Below are positions 54,538-63,512 of a stretch of 64,000 nt of DNA, piece by piece. The stretch lies in contig NZ_RXYA01000007.1 in the NCBI RefSeq assembly GCF_008086595.1, positions 115,629 to 179,628 of the forward strand, read 5' to 3'. Origin of the DNA: Acetobacterium paludosum. GTDB lineage: Bacteria > Bacillota > Clostridia > Eubacteriales > Eubacteriaceae. Below the pieces are notes generated by a model. It saw nothing but the letters and a program-made list of their open reading frames with translations. It was not told the DNA's origin and searched no databases. The position numbers were made by a program, and so were the translations under genes. Every line of letters starts with the position of its first letter. Position 1 is the stretch's first letter.

Positions 54538-57483
54538 TCAACTACATCCTGTGGTGGTTCCGCAATCCAAACAGATTTTACAAGTTCCATTACGCATCAT
54601 ACGATCGCTTCCGCAGCTGCTACAGGTTTCTCCATATAAAACCTCTCCGTTTGATCCTTTATTATACTCTAAATCTGGACTTTCTTCACCGGGAATACTA
54701 TGAACAAGATTTGTTTTGCTCATAACGGTGAAATTTTTAGGTTTAACCTGACAATTTGAAAAATCGCCATGTTCTATGTCAATAACTTTACTGATGAGGT
54801 CAGAAATTGATGAAGCAAATTTAATATAGGGATGCCGAGATACAAAACCTGATGGTTCATATTTTTGGCCCCGAAGCATTTTTGATATCTGATCGGGTGG
54901 GATATGGTATTGAAGCATATTTGATATGGATTTAGAAAGGGATGCAAGCAATCCTTTTACAACTGTACCTTCTTTATCTGTGGATACAAAGATTTCTGCG
55001 ATACCACCATCTTCGTAAAACCCGATCGTGATATACAGCTCAATATCACCTATTTTTGCGGCATGTGTTCGACTTAAACGCATGCCATCCGGGCGGACGC
55101 GATTTAATGCTTTTGTTGACCCCTCTTTTACAAGCGCTAATAATTCATCATAGTTATAATCTTCAAGGGCCTTTTCCTGATAGTCATCCATACCAGAACT
55201 TAGTGGCTGTGAAGCTTTGCACGCGTCACGATAAACAGCAATTGCCTTTGTGCCAGTACGGTATGCTAGCAAATGGATGTCTTCTACATCTTTTATCGTT
55301 GCATCATGAGGAAGATTAACCGTTTTTGAGACTGATCCACTTATCATTGGTGTTATTGCAGAGACCATCAAAACATGTCCCATTGGAGAAATTGTATTGG
55401 CTGTATCAAAAACAGGTAAGTGCTCAGGTTTTATATGAGGCGCACCGCTTACTCCCTCATGTAGGAAATATCCTCTATCATCTTTTTCCAGTAAATAGGT
55501 TAAAATATTTCTAATTTCCTGGTCATTATATCCTAAATTATAAAGCGCCATTTCCATTACCGGGTTCACTATCTCCATGGATCCCCCACCGATGAGTTTT
55601 TTGAAAACAACATGATTGTAAAAAGGTTCCACAGAGGTTGCGCCACAATCCATAGCAAAAGAAATCGTCCCCGTTGGTGCGATAGCTGATACCTGCGCAT
55701 TACGATATCCATAGGCTTCACCCGCTTCATCAGCTAGTTTCCATACATGCTTCAACTGTGTTCCGATATCCTTAAACCCGATCTTTTGTAAAATTTGATG
55801 ATTGATTTTTATAGGCTCGTAATGAAGTTCCTCATAGCCATCTGTTCGGGCCCCGGCAACCCGGCTATGGTTTCGGATAACGCGTTTCATATATTTTTCA
55901 TTGATTTTATATTTCGGGAAAGCACCAATCTTTCCCGCCATTAACCCAGAAACGTAATATGAAACACCCGTCATTAATCCGGTGATACTTGCAATTAAAG
56001 TACGGCCTTCTGGAGAATCATAAGGATAACCTAAAGCAAGAAGTAAAGACGCCGCATTGGCAATACCTAAACCGGTTGTTCTAAATAAATAACTTCTTCT
56101 GGCAACATCCTTTGTTGGAAATTGCCCCTTAAAAATAGAAGCTTCAAGAGCACATTGGATTAATCCGACTAAATGATTATAGCTCTCGGTTGCAAAACTA
56201 CTATCTTCTGGATTATAGAAACGGAAAATATTAATGGATGCCAGATTACAGGCTGTATCATCCAAAAATGCGTATTCAGAACAGGGATTTGTTGCATTAA
56301 TACGGTTGGCTTTTTCACCAAACATCCCATCTTCACCACCTGGGCATGTATGCCAATCATTAAAACGATCGTCAAATTGAATTCCAGGGTCGGCACATTC
56401 CCAAGTAGCTTGATTAAGTTTATTCCATAATTCTTGCACCGGTACTTCTCGATCAACACTGCTATCAATTCGGCCTTTTAACTTAATCCTATGATCTGGC
56501 TCGTTTTTTAAATTTAAAACAGCCTTCATAAATTCTGCATTTAATCGAACTGAGTTGTTGCTGTTTTGACCACTGACTGTTTGATAGGCTTCGCCATCCA
56601 TTGATAGATCATATCCCATTTTACCCAGTGCTCTTGCTTTGTGTTCCTCTTTAACTTTCCAGTTAATAAAATTGTCAATTTCGGGATGATCAATGTCAAC
56701 GATGACCATTTTAGCTGCCCGCCTTGTTGTTCCCCCTGATTTGATTGCCCCTGCGTTGCGGTCTAATCCCTGAAGAAAACTCATCATTCCTGATGATTGT
56801 CCACCGCTTGTAAGTCCCTCATTAGCAGCGCGGAGATTGGAAAAGTTTGTTCCAACACCAGAACCACCTTTAAATAATTTTGTTTCGCTCACATAGTGAT
56901 CAGAAATCGAGTGTTCTCCAAGCAATCGGTCCTGTATTGACAAAATAAAACAAGCACTTGATTGAGTCCGTGTATAACGATCTTCAGATTCCACTACCTG
57001 TCCGGTTTTCTCATCGTAGTAATAAAGATCATCTTTCGATCCGCAAATTTGATAGTTTCTCATAAGACCAGTATTAAACCACTGCGGTGAGTTTGGAGCC
57101 CACATTTGCATTAAAAGACCATAAACAAGCTCGTCATAGCAAATTTGCCACTCCTCATCGGTTTCAATAATTCCTTCTTCTTGTAGTGCATCGGTCCAAA
57201 AGCCTACCATTCGGTCAGCAACTTCCCGCATACTATGTTCATATCCTAAGTGATTAGGAATACCTTTTCTTCTAAAATACTTGGTGGCAATAATATTACA
57301 AGCATTTTGAGAGTAATTTTCTGGAAACTCCAGATCTTTCATTTCATAAATTGTTTCGCCGTTTTTGTAATTCTTTAGTATAACATCCACTGTCTGCCAT
57401 TGAAATAGATCATACACGGTTGTGTCAGAGTTTTCTAATTCTTTAGTAAATACACGCTTAAAAAGCTGATTAAGTTCTATCAA
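54538..57483 (-). CDS. nrdJ: B12-dependent (class II) ribonucleotide reductase
   Basis: A 981-aa adenosylcobalamin enzyme that makes dNTPs without oxygen. The upstream ATG 57588 crosses the promoter, so the TTG 57483, nine bases after AGGAGG, is the likely start. Family sequences include SACFILSIQD, GGSGVGTNFSNLRAANE, NPCSEYAFLDDTACNLAS (the active-site CSE region) and APTGTISFAMDCGATSVEP. The end has a zinc-binding-type cysteine cluster CSSCGS...CKICLDCG. Under a dual NrdR operator, transcribed alone. Confidence 0.95.
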   Translation of the reverse strand: MIELNQLFKRVFTKELENSDTTVYDLFQWQTVDVILKNYKNGETIYEMKDLEFPENYSQNACNIIATKYFRRKGIPNHLGYEHSMREVADRMVGFWTDALQEEGIIETDEEWQICYDELVYGLLMQMWAPNSPQWFNTGLMRNYQICGSKDDLYYYDEKTGQVVESEDRYTRTQSSACFILSIQDRLLGEHSISDHYVSETKLFKGGSGVGTNFSNLRAANEGLTSGGQSSGMMSFLQGLDRNAGAIKSGGTTRRAAKMVIVDIDHPEIDNFINWKVKEEHKARALGKMGYDLSMDGEAYQTVSGQNSNNSVRLNAEFMKAVLNLKNEPDHRIKLKGRIDSSVDREVPVQELWNKLNQATWECADPGIQFDDRFNDWHTCPGGEDGMFGEKANRINATNPCSEYAFLDDTACNLASINIFRFYNPEDSSFATESYNHLVGLIQCALEASIFKGQFPTKDVARRSYLFRTTGLGIANAASLLLALGYPYDSPEGRTLIASITGLMTGVSYYVSGLMAGKIGAFPKYKINEKYMKRVIRNHSRVAGARTDGYEELHYEPIKINHQILQKIGFKDIGTQLKHVWKLADEAGEAYGYRNAQVSAIAPTGTISFAMDCGATSVEPFYNHVVFKKLIGGGSMEIVNPVMEMALYNLGYNDQEIRNILTYLLEKDDRGYFLHEGVSGAPHIKPEHLPVFDTANTISPMGHVLMVSAITPMISGSVSKTVNLPHDATIKDVEDIHLLAYRTGTKAIAVYRDACKASQPLSSGMDDYQEKALEDYNYDELLALVKEGSTKALNRVRPDGMRLSRTHAAKIGDIELYITIGFYEDGGIAEIFVSTDKEGTVVKGLLASLSKSISNMLQYHIPPDQISKMLRGQKYEPSGFVSRHPYIKFASSISDLISKVIDIEHGDFSNCQVKPKNFTVMSKTNLVHSIPGEESPDLEYNKGSNGEVLYGETCSSCGSDRMMRNGTCKICLDCGTTTGCS

Positions 57484-57506
57484 TTTATCATTCCTCCTAG
57501 AATAAA

Positions 57507-57560
57507 ATACATGATGTAGTGTAACTTTATCATTATAACTGTACATATAGTGTTTATCAA
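57507..57560 (-). promoter_or_regulatory. nrdJ promoter with two NrdR boxes
   Basis: On the minus strand box 1 is ACACTATATGTACAGT (57553-57538) and box 2 is ACACTACATCATGTAT (57522-57507), starts 31 bp apart (three helical turns). The promoter is TTGATA (57560-57555), a 17-base spacer overlapping box 1, and TATAAT (57537-57532). This is the usual NrdR tandem layout. Confidence 0.75.
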
Positions 57561-57585
57561 TGTATTTATTATGTATTTTCGAGGC

Positions 57586-57623
57586 CACAAAGAAAAGGCC
57601 CTTTACAGAGCCTTTTCTTTGTG
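57586..57623 (-). terminator. Terminator after plsY
   Basis: CACAAAGAAAAGGC and GCCTTTTCTTTGTG form a 14-bp perfect stem with T-rich arm. Confidence 0.8.
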
Positions 57624-57669
57624 CGTCCTTGTCAATGTTTCATTGACTCATTTTATTAAAAGTGCATTA

Positions 57670-58302
57670 TTATTCTTTTTTCTTTATTTTTACTTTTTGC
57701 CCAAGTTTGCTTTCTCTTCCCTGAATAATTCGCCCGATATTTTTTCGATGCTGGAATAAACTAAACAGACATAATACAAAAGCAAAAACAACTTCAGTGA
57801 CAGTTCGCCCCGAAAGAAGAGCAAAGATAGGCAGCATGGTCATCCCTACCATCGAAGCCAAAGAAACCATTTTCCATATTGCTAATACAATGAGACCAAT
57901 CATAATGGCAATAATAGCCACTTCCCAATCTAAAGTCAGAAATACACCTAATGAAGTCGCCGTTCCTTTGCCGCCACGAAATTGAAGAAATGCTGGCCAG
58001 TTATGTCCAGCTACAACTGCAATTCCTCCGATAACAAGAAAAATGCCATTATAAACATCACCAAGACCCAAGAGGTATCTTCCAACAATAATTACCAAAC
58101 AGCCCTTGAATGCATCAAGAAGAAAAACCGGTATTGCAAATTTTTTTCCCATTACACGAAGCACATTTGTTGTGCCCGCATTGCCACTCCCATAATCACG
58201 CACATCTTCATTTTTGAAAAATTTCACCAGAATATAAGCAAAATTCAGGTTTCCTAACAAATAGGCTGCGATAATAAAAACAAGACCAATAATAATTGAC
58301 AT
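57670..58302 (-). CDS. plsY: Glycerol-3-phosphate acyltransferase PlsY
   Basis: A 210-aa integral membrane enzyme using acyl-phosphate (made by PlsX) to acylate G3P, the first phospholipid step. About five hydrophobic segments; catalytic loop-type motifs GSGNAGTTNVLRVMGK, GHNWPAFLQFRGGKGTATSLG and FAFVLCLFSLFQHRKNIGRIIQG are conserved. Last in line after the iorA-iorB cluster. Confidence 0.95.
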   Translation of the reverse strand: MSIIIGLVFIIAAYLLGNLNFAYILVKFFKNEDVRDYGSGNAGTTNVLRVMGKKFAIPVFLLDAFKGCLVIIVGRYLLGLGDVYNGIFLVIGGIAVVAGHNWPAFLQFRGGKGTATSLGVFLTLDWEVAIIAIMIGLIVLAIWKMVSLASMVGMTMLPIFALLSGRTVTEVVFAFVLCLFSLFQHRKNIGRIIQGRESKLGQKVKIKKKE

Positions 58303-58328
58303 TTCCCTACCCCTTTAACACATTAAAT

Positions 58329-58598
58329 TTAATCTATTTTGACTCGTTCAATAAGTGTTGATAGTTTTTCCAGAACACCGTCGTAGTTTTCTTTTTGATG
58401 GGGATAATTACAATTGCTGCAGTTTTTTATACCTTTATCTGTAAAAACAAAGTTGCCTCTGCAATCCTTTCCCAACGCATATAAAGGACAATAACAAAAC
58501 AGGCAATTAAATTTACTGATATCATCAGCTTTATGACACGGGAAATATTCACACGAAGTATGTTGAAAAAACTTGAAGTTTTTCTTGGTTGTATCCAT
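58329..58598 (-). CDS. Cysteine-rich small domain protein
   Basis: An 89-aa protein rich in cysteines (CEYFPCH, CLFCYCPLY, CRGNF, CSNCNYPH), matching the cysteine-rich small domain family (PF04071) often fused to or near cobamide or ferredoxin-dependent enzymes. It probably binds Fe-S or zinc. Its ATG overlaps the iorB stop. I chose ATG 58598 over two earlier in-frame ATGs inside iorB. Confidence 0.75.
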   Translation of the reverse strand: MDTTKKNFKFFQHTSCEYFPCHKADDISKFNCLFCYCPLYALGKDCRGNFVFTDKGIKNCSNCNYPHQKENYDGVLEKLSTLIERVKID

Positions 58599-58599
58599 T

Positions 58600-59172
58600 T
58601 TAAGCAGCATCCATTCCCGCATGAAGAGCTTTTATATTAATATCAATGAATTTTTCTTTAACATTTTTGGAAATGATTGATTCCCAATCTATTTCTGTCA
58701 AACCCATTAATTTGATAACAGATCCTAAAAGAATGACGTTCGTCACTTTATTATTTCCTAGCGCTTCAGCCATTTTAGATGCTGACATCACTCTACAATC
58801 GATCTTACTCTTTATTTCTTCCAAAATACCTTCAGGATAAGCATTCGTTCCAATAACAACAGAAAGTGGCGAAATCTCAGTATCATTAACAACCATTTTT
58901 CCTTTTGGTTTCAGATATTCCATTGATCGGAGTCCTTCTAATTTTTCAAAGGCAACAATAATATCCGCACTGCCAATTTCGATAACAGGAGACTGAACAT
59001 TATCACCATAGCGTACCAATGAAGAAACTGAACCTCCACGTTGGCTCATACCATGAATTTCACTCATCTTAACATCAAAACCAGCTTCCATCAAGCCAGT
59101 AGTCAACAGCTTGGCAGCGGTAATAGTTCCCTGACCACCAACACCAACTAGTACAATATTCTTTGTTTCCAT
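58600..59172 (-). CDS. iorB: Indolepyruvate:ferredoxin oxidoreductase beta subunit
   Basis: A 190-aa gamma-type domain (GVGGQGTITAAKLLTTGLMEAGFDVKMSEIHGMSQRGGSVSSLVRYG) that completes the enzyme made by IorA. It catalyses aryl-pyruvate + CoA to aryl-acetyl-CoA + CO2 with reduction of ferredoxin. It begins one base after the iorA stop. Confidence 0.95.
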   Translation of the reverse strand: METKNIVLVGVGGQGTITAAKLLTTGLMEAGFDVKMSEIHGMSQRGGSVSSLVRYGDNVQSPVIEIGSADIIVAFEKLEGLRSMEYLKPKGKMVVNDTEISPLSVVIGTNAYPEGILEEIKSKIDCRVMSASKMAEALGNNKVTNVILLGSVIKLMGLTEIDWESIISKNVKEKFIDINIKALHAGMDAA

Positions 59173-60954
59173 CTATCTTGCCTCCACTTCAATAGCTTGT
59201 TTAGGACAGATTTGAGCACAAACTCCGCAACCAACACAAGTCTCTTTTAGAATTCCAGATTTCTTATTAACGGTATCAAAGGCCAAAGCTGGGCAGCCAG
59301 ACTTTAAGCATTTTTTGCATCCGACGCATTTTTCGACATCTACTGTACAGAAATTTTTAAATGCACTTGGAAATTCATCTTTATCTAAATTAGAAAGTTT
59401 TTTTAGCACACATGGCCAACGTGTGATGATAACCGCTGGTCCTTCAACATTGAGACCCCATTCGATAGCATCGTTCATCATCTCAAGATTATTAGGGTCG
59501 ATAGAAATTAGCTCTTTTACCCCACAAGCTTTAACCATTGCCTCAATATCAATAATTGGAGCTTCTTCACCCTTTAAGTCAAAACCAGTACCAGGGTTTT
59601 GCTGATGTCCTGTCATTCCGGTTATACGATTGTCTAAAATAATGGTCAGGGTATTGCTTTTATTATAGACGACATTCATCAGACTGGTAATACCGGAGTG
59701 GAAGAATGTTGAATCTCCTAAAATAGAAACAACTTTTTTTGAATAATCTCCTTTTATGTCAAAAGCCTTTTGAACGCCATGCCCACCACTAATACTTGCG
59801 CCCATGCAAATCATGGCATCTGTTGCATTATATGGTGGCATTAGCCCAAGGGAATAACAACCAATATCGCTAAAGATCATCAGATCTTTTCGACGTCCCA
59901 ATTCATAGAAGGCACCACGATGAGGACATCCTGCACAGAACGCTGGTGGTCTGGGTAAAATCATTTCCGGATTCGGCTGAATGGTTGAAACTTCTTCATT
60001 TAATAATGCTTTACGTATTCGATCTGGAGTTAACTCACCCATAGTAGGTAGCTTTTCTTTTCCAATACAAGCGATACCAGCTGCTTTAATTTCTTTTTCC
60101 ATAATTGGATCATTTTCTTCAAACACATAAATAGTTTTCTTGTTTTTAGCAAACTCTGCAATTTTTACCATCGGAAGAGGGTAAGTAAAACCAATTTTCA
60201 GATAAGAAGCTTTATCACCGTAAACTTCTTTTGCATAACGGAAGGCTACTCCTGAACCAATAATACCGATTTCAGATTTATTATCTTCGATATAATTAAA
60301 TGGTGTCGTATTTGAATAAGTTTCTAGTTGTTTAAAATTATTTGCAAGTTTTACCTGCATTCCTTTTGCAAAGGCAGGTAAAGGACAATACTTTTTAATA
60401 TCTTTTTCATAGGGTTTATCCGCAACTTCTTTTCTATCCTGACATTCAACGATAGATTTAGAGTGACAAACTCGCGTGGTCATTCTAAAAAGAACCGGCA
60501 TATCATATTCTTCACTGACAGTATAAGCTTCTTTGATCATATCTTTTGCTTCCTGGCTGTCAGAAGGCTCGAACATGCAGACTTTAGCATGACGTGCATA
60601 ATTACGATTGTCCTGTTCATTTTGGGATGAAAACATTCCTGGTTCATCAGCAGTAACCACTACCGCACCGGCATTAACACCTAGACAGGCAAATGTAAAA
60701 AGAGGATCAGCAGCTACATTAAGCCCAACATGCTTCATGGAGCAAAGGCTTCTCACTCCACCGATGCAAGCGCCTGCAGCAGCTTCTAGGGCTACCTTTT
60801 CATTAGGTGCCCACTCTGAGACTATTTCATCATAAGTAGCCACATTTTCCAATATTTCTGTACTAGGCGTTCCTGGGTAAGCTGTGGCATATTTCACTCC
60901 AGCTTCCCAGGCCCCTCTTGCGATGGCTTCATTTCCTGTTAATAATTTTTTCAT
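59173..60954 (-). CDS. iorA: Indolepyruvate:ferredoxin oxidoreductase alpha subunit
   Basis: A 593-aa TPP enzyme: pyrimidine-binding domain (LTGNEAIARGAWEAGVKYATAYPGTPSTE), TPP-binding GDSTFFHSGITSLMNVVYNK, and a C-terminal dicluster ferredoxin (CVGCKKCLKSGCP, CVGCGVCAQICP). Acts on aryl pyruvates from Trp, Phe and Tyr. ATG 60954 follows GAGGAG; it overlaps the ptb stop by 26 bp, so the genes are one operon. Confidence 0.95.
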   Translation of the reverse strand: MKKLLTGNEAIARGAWEAGVKYATAYPGTPSTEILENVATYDEIVSEWAPNEKVALEAAAGACIGGVRSLCSMKHVGLNVAADPLFTFACLGVNAGAVVVTADEPGMFSSQNEQDNRNYARHAKVCMFEPSDSQEAKDMIKEAYTVSEEYDMPVLFRMTTRVCHSKSIVECQDRKEVADKPYEKDIKKYCPLPAFAKGMQVKLANNFKQLETYSNTTPFNYIEDNKSEIGIIGSGVAFRYAKEVYGDKASYLKIGFTYPLPMVKIAEFAKNKKTIYVFEENDPIMEKEIKAAGIACIGKEKLPTMGELTPDRIRKALLNEEVSTIQPNPEMILPRPPAFCAGCPHRGAFYELGRRKDLMIFSDIGCYSLGLMPPYNATDAMICMGASISGGHGVQKAFDIKGDYSKKVVSILGDSTFFHSGITSLMNVVYNKSNTLTIILDNRITGMTGHQQNPGTGFDLKGEEAPIIDIEAMVKACGVKELISIDPNNLEMMNDAIEWGLNVEGPAVIITRWPCVLKKLSNLDKDEFPSAFKNFCTVDVEKCVGCKKCLKSGCPALAFDTVNKKSGILKETCVGCGVCAQICPKQAIEVEAR

Positions 60955-61900
60955 TTCTTTTTTTCTGCTCCTCTCGTGTTTCATGACAATCACCCATATG
61001 TTGAGTTAAATATATACCCAGAGTGATAGAATTTAATTTGTTTTCATAAGAATCAGACCGAGAAGTTAAAATGATTGGCACACAAGCCCCCATTACTACT
61101 CCGGCTGATTCAGCATTACCCAGATGGGTCATGACCTTCAGTATTGCATTTCCCGTTTCAATGTTTGGGGCTAAAATCACATCAACATCTCCGGCAACTT
61201 CTGAAACATACCCTTTTATTTGAGCTGCTTTTTTTGATACCATCAAATCCATGGCTATAGGACCCTCAACAATAACATTTTCACCAAAATAATGTTTCTC
61301 AGATAATTCTTTAAGTGCAGCTGCATCTACAGTAGCTGGCATTTTAGGATTGACTTTTTCCTTAGCAGCCAAACATCCGATTTTCACCGGTTGAATTCCC
61401 AACAATTTGGCTAAAACAACGACATTTTCGATAATCCCCTTCTTTTTTTCTAAATCTGGGTCAATAATTATGCCACCATCAGATATCATCAAGAATTTAT
61501 GATATGTTTTTAGTTTCATGATCATGATACTACTTAAAAGTCGTCCTATCGTTAAACCATTTGTTTTATTGATTACTGCTTTCAAAAAAATAGAGGTGTC
61601 GACCAGACCTTTCATAATAAAATCCGCTTCACCTTGATGTACTAATGACACTGCTTTATCACAGGCAGTAACTAAATCAACAATATCAATGATTTGCATA
61701 TCACTTAGATCAATTTTTTTATCGGCACTAATCTTTAGAATTTCTTCCTGACTACCAACTAAGATTATCTTGATTAAATATCTTCCCTTTGCTGTTGAAA
61801 GTGCTTTAAGAAGCTCAGCTTCAGCAGCTAGTGCAACAACTAATGTAGGTTTTGAACCAAGTTTTACAGAATTAGTAATATCGCTAAAGTTATCGATCAT
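60929..61900 (-). CDS. ptb: Phosphate butyryl/acyl transferase
   Basis: A 323-aa phosphotransacylase (acyl-CoA + Pi to acyl phosphate + CoA). It has the family architecture (KPTLVVALAAEAE..., FIMKGLVDTSIFLKAV, DGGIIIDPDLE, VEGPIAMDLM, LAPNIETGNAILK). Operon with iorAB suggests it converts aryl-acetyl-CoA to an acyl phosphate for ATP formation; the partner kinase (buk) is not in the window. The exact acyl preference cannot be read from sequence. Confidence 0.9.
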   Translation of the reverse strand: MIDNFSDITNSVKLGSKPTLVVALAAEAELLKALSTAKGRYLIKIILVGSQEEILKISADKKIDLSDMQIIDIVDLVTACDKAVSLVHQGEADFIMKGLVDTSIFLKAVINKTNGLTIGRLLSSIMIMKLKTYHKFLMISDGGIIIDPDLEKKKGIIENVVVLAKLLGIQPVKIGCLAAKEKVNPKMPATVDAAALKELSEKHYFGENVIVEGPIAMDLMVSKKAAQIKGYVSEVAGDVDVILAPNIETGNAILKVMTHLGNAESAGVVMGACVPIILTSRSDSYENKLNSITLGIYLTQHMGDCHETREEQKKRNEKIINRK

Positions 61901-62019
61901 TTTATTGCCCTCACATTTTCGTATGAATCATTATACACTAATTCAATCGTTTAATAAAGAAACAATTTTTTGAGTTGTTAAATTACTTTTCAAAAATAAT
62001 GATCCTATCATATTAAAAA

Positions 62020-62066
62020 ATGGTCTTCACAGTCTATTCTAGCACAGAATAGATCGAGAAGACCAT
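62020..62066 (-). terminator. Terminator after citrate synthase
   Basis: Outer stem ATGGTCTTC/GAAGACCAT and inner stem TCTATTCT/AGAATAGA; the minus strand continues with TTTTTT. A weaker hairpin (AATTCACA/TGTGAATT) lies nearer the gene, at about 62092-62118. Confidence 0.8.
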
Positions 62067-62138
62067 GACTTTAATACAATTTTATTAACAATTCACATGA
62101 GTTTACTTTGTGAATTGCAATTATATTTTCAACTCTAT

Positions 62139-63509
62139 TTATTTTCTCTCTGCTAAAGGTTCGTAGTCTCGTCGATCACAAACATTCATGTATGCAGGTC
62201 GAATAATTTTGCCGGCATTAATCAGTTCTTCCAATCGGTGAGCACTCCAACCGGAAATTCGGGCAATCGCAAATATCGGTGTGAAGAGTTCCAGCGGTAA
62301 TCCTAACATACTATAAACAAAACCACTATAAAAATCAACGTTGGCACTAACGCCTTTATACATTTTTCTTTCATCCCTGATGACCTCTGGAGCTAAACGC
62401 TCTACCAACGAATAAAGATCAAATTCATCATGCATTCCTTTTTCTTCAGAGAGACTTTTAACAAAACCTCTGAGTACAGCGGCTCGCGGATCAGAAACGG
62501 AGTAGATTGCATGCCCCATTCCATAAATAAGTCCGGCTTTATCAAAAACTTTTTTATGAAGCAGATCTGCAAGATAACTCCGAACTTTGTTTTCATCGGT
62601 CCAATCGTCAATATTTTCCTTCATATCATTAAACATTTCAACAACTTTAATATTTGCGCCCCCATGCTTTGGCCCCTTTAACGAACCTAATGAAGCTGCA
62701 ATAACAGAATAGGTATCTGTTCCAGATGATGACACAACATGAGTTGTAAAGGTAGAGTTATTACCTCCGCCATGCTCAGCATGAAGTACTAAAGCAATGT
62801 CAAGAATCCGAGCTTCTAGTTCAGTATATTTACAATCGGGTCTCAAAATATATAAAATGTTTTCCGCAGTTGAAAGCTCAGGCTGGGGTTGGTGAATAAA
62901 GAAACTTTGCCCATCATGATAATGACTGTAGGTTTGATAACCATAAACAGCCAACAAAGGAAATAGCGCAATCAGTTCCAGACATTGTCTTAAGACATTG
63001 GGAATGGTTACATCGTTGGCATTATCATCATAAGCAAACAAAGTTAATACACTTCTGGCTAAAGTATTCATCATATCCTGACTTGGTGCTTTCATGATAA
63101 TATCACGTACAAAGTTAGTTGGTAAATTACGATAATTTCCAAGAAGCTTTGAAAAGTTTTGAAGTTCATTCTTTTTAGGAAGATCTCCAAATAATAAAAG
63201 GTAGGTTACCTCTTCAAATCCAAATCTCTTTTCTTTTACAAAACCATCAACAAGTTCTTCAATATTGATGCCGCGATAAAACAGCTCACCCTTTTGACCA
63301 ATTTTTTTACCATTCTCATCAAAAAAATAGGCTATAATTTCAGAAATATCAGTTAAACCTGTTAATACACCATTTCCTTCTAAGTCCCGAAGGCCTCTAT
63401 TGACCCGATATTTTGTATATAGTTCTGGCTGAATATAACTATTTTTTGTACATAACTCACTGTATTTAATAATCTCAGGGGTAATTTCCGAAAAAATACG
63501 ATTCATCAT
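62139..63509 (-). CDS. Citrate synthase (type II-like)
   Basis: A 456-aa enzyme condensing oxaloacetate and acetyl-CoA; here it likely starts the oxidative half-TCA branch to glutamate. Catalytic sequences are HAEHGGGNNSTFTTHVVSSSGTD, GPKHGGANI, YGMGHAIYSVSDPRA. An ATG pair at 63509/63506 follows GAGGAG; I took 63509. It has an N-terminal extension of about 40 residues. Alternative substrate propionyl-CoA (2-methylcitrate synthase) cannot be excluded. Confidence 0.92.
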   Translation of the reverse strand: MMNRIFSEITPEIIKYSELCTKNSYIQPELYTKYRVNRGLRDLEGNGVLTGLTDISEIIAYFFDENGKKIGQKGELFYRGINIEELVDGFVKEKRFGFEEVTYLLLFGDLPKKNELQNFSKLLGNYRNLPTNFVRDIIMKAPSQDMMNTLARSVLTLFAYDDNANDVTIPNVLRQCLELIALFPLLAVYGYQTYSHYHDGQSFFIHQPQPELSTAENILYILRPDCKYTELEARILDIALVLHAEHGGGNNSTFTTHVVSSSGTDTYSVIAASLGSLKGPKHGGANIKVVEMFNDMKENIDDWTDENKVRSYLADLLHKKVFDKAGLIYGMGHAIYSVSDPRAAVLRGFVKSLSEEKGMHDEFDLYSLVERLAPEVIRDERKMYKGVSANVDFYSGFVYSMLGLPLELFTPIFAIARISGWSAHRLEELINAGKIIRPAYMNVCDRRDYEPLAERK

Positions 63510-63512
63510 CAA

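Noticed and set aside
54538..57588. nrdJ starting at ATG 57588
   Set aside because: That start lies upstream of the promoter and operator; TTG 57483 has AGGAGG and fits the family.
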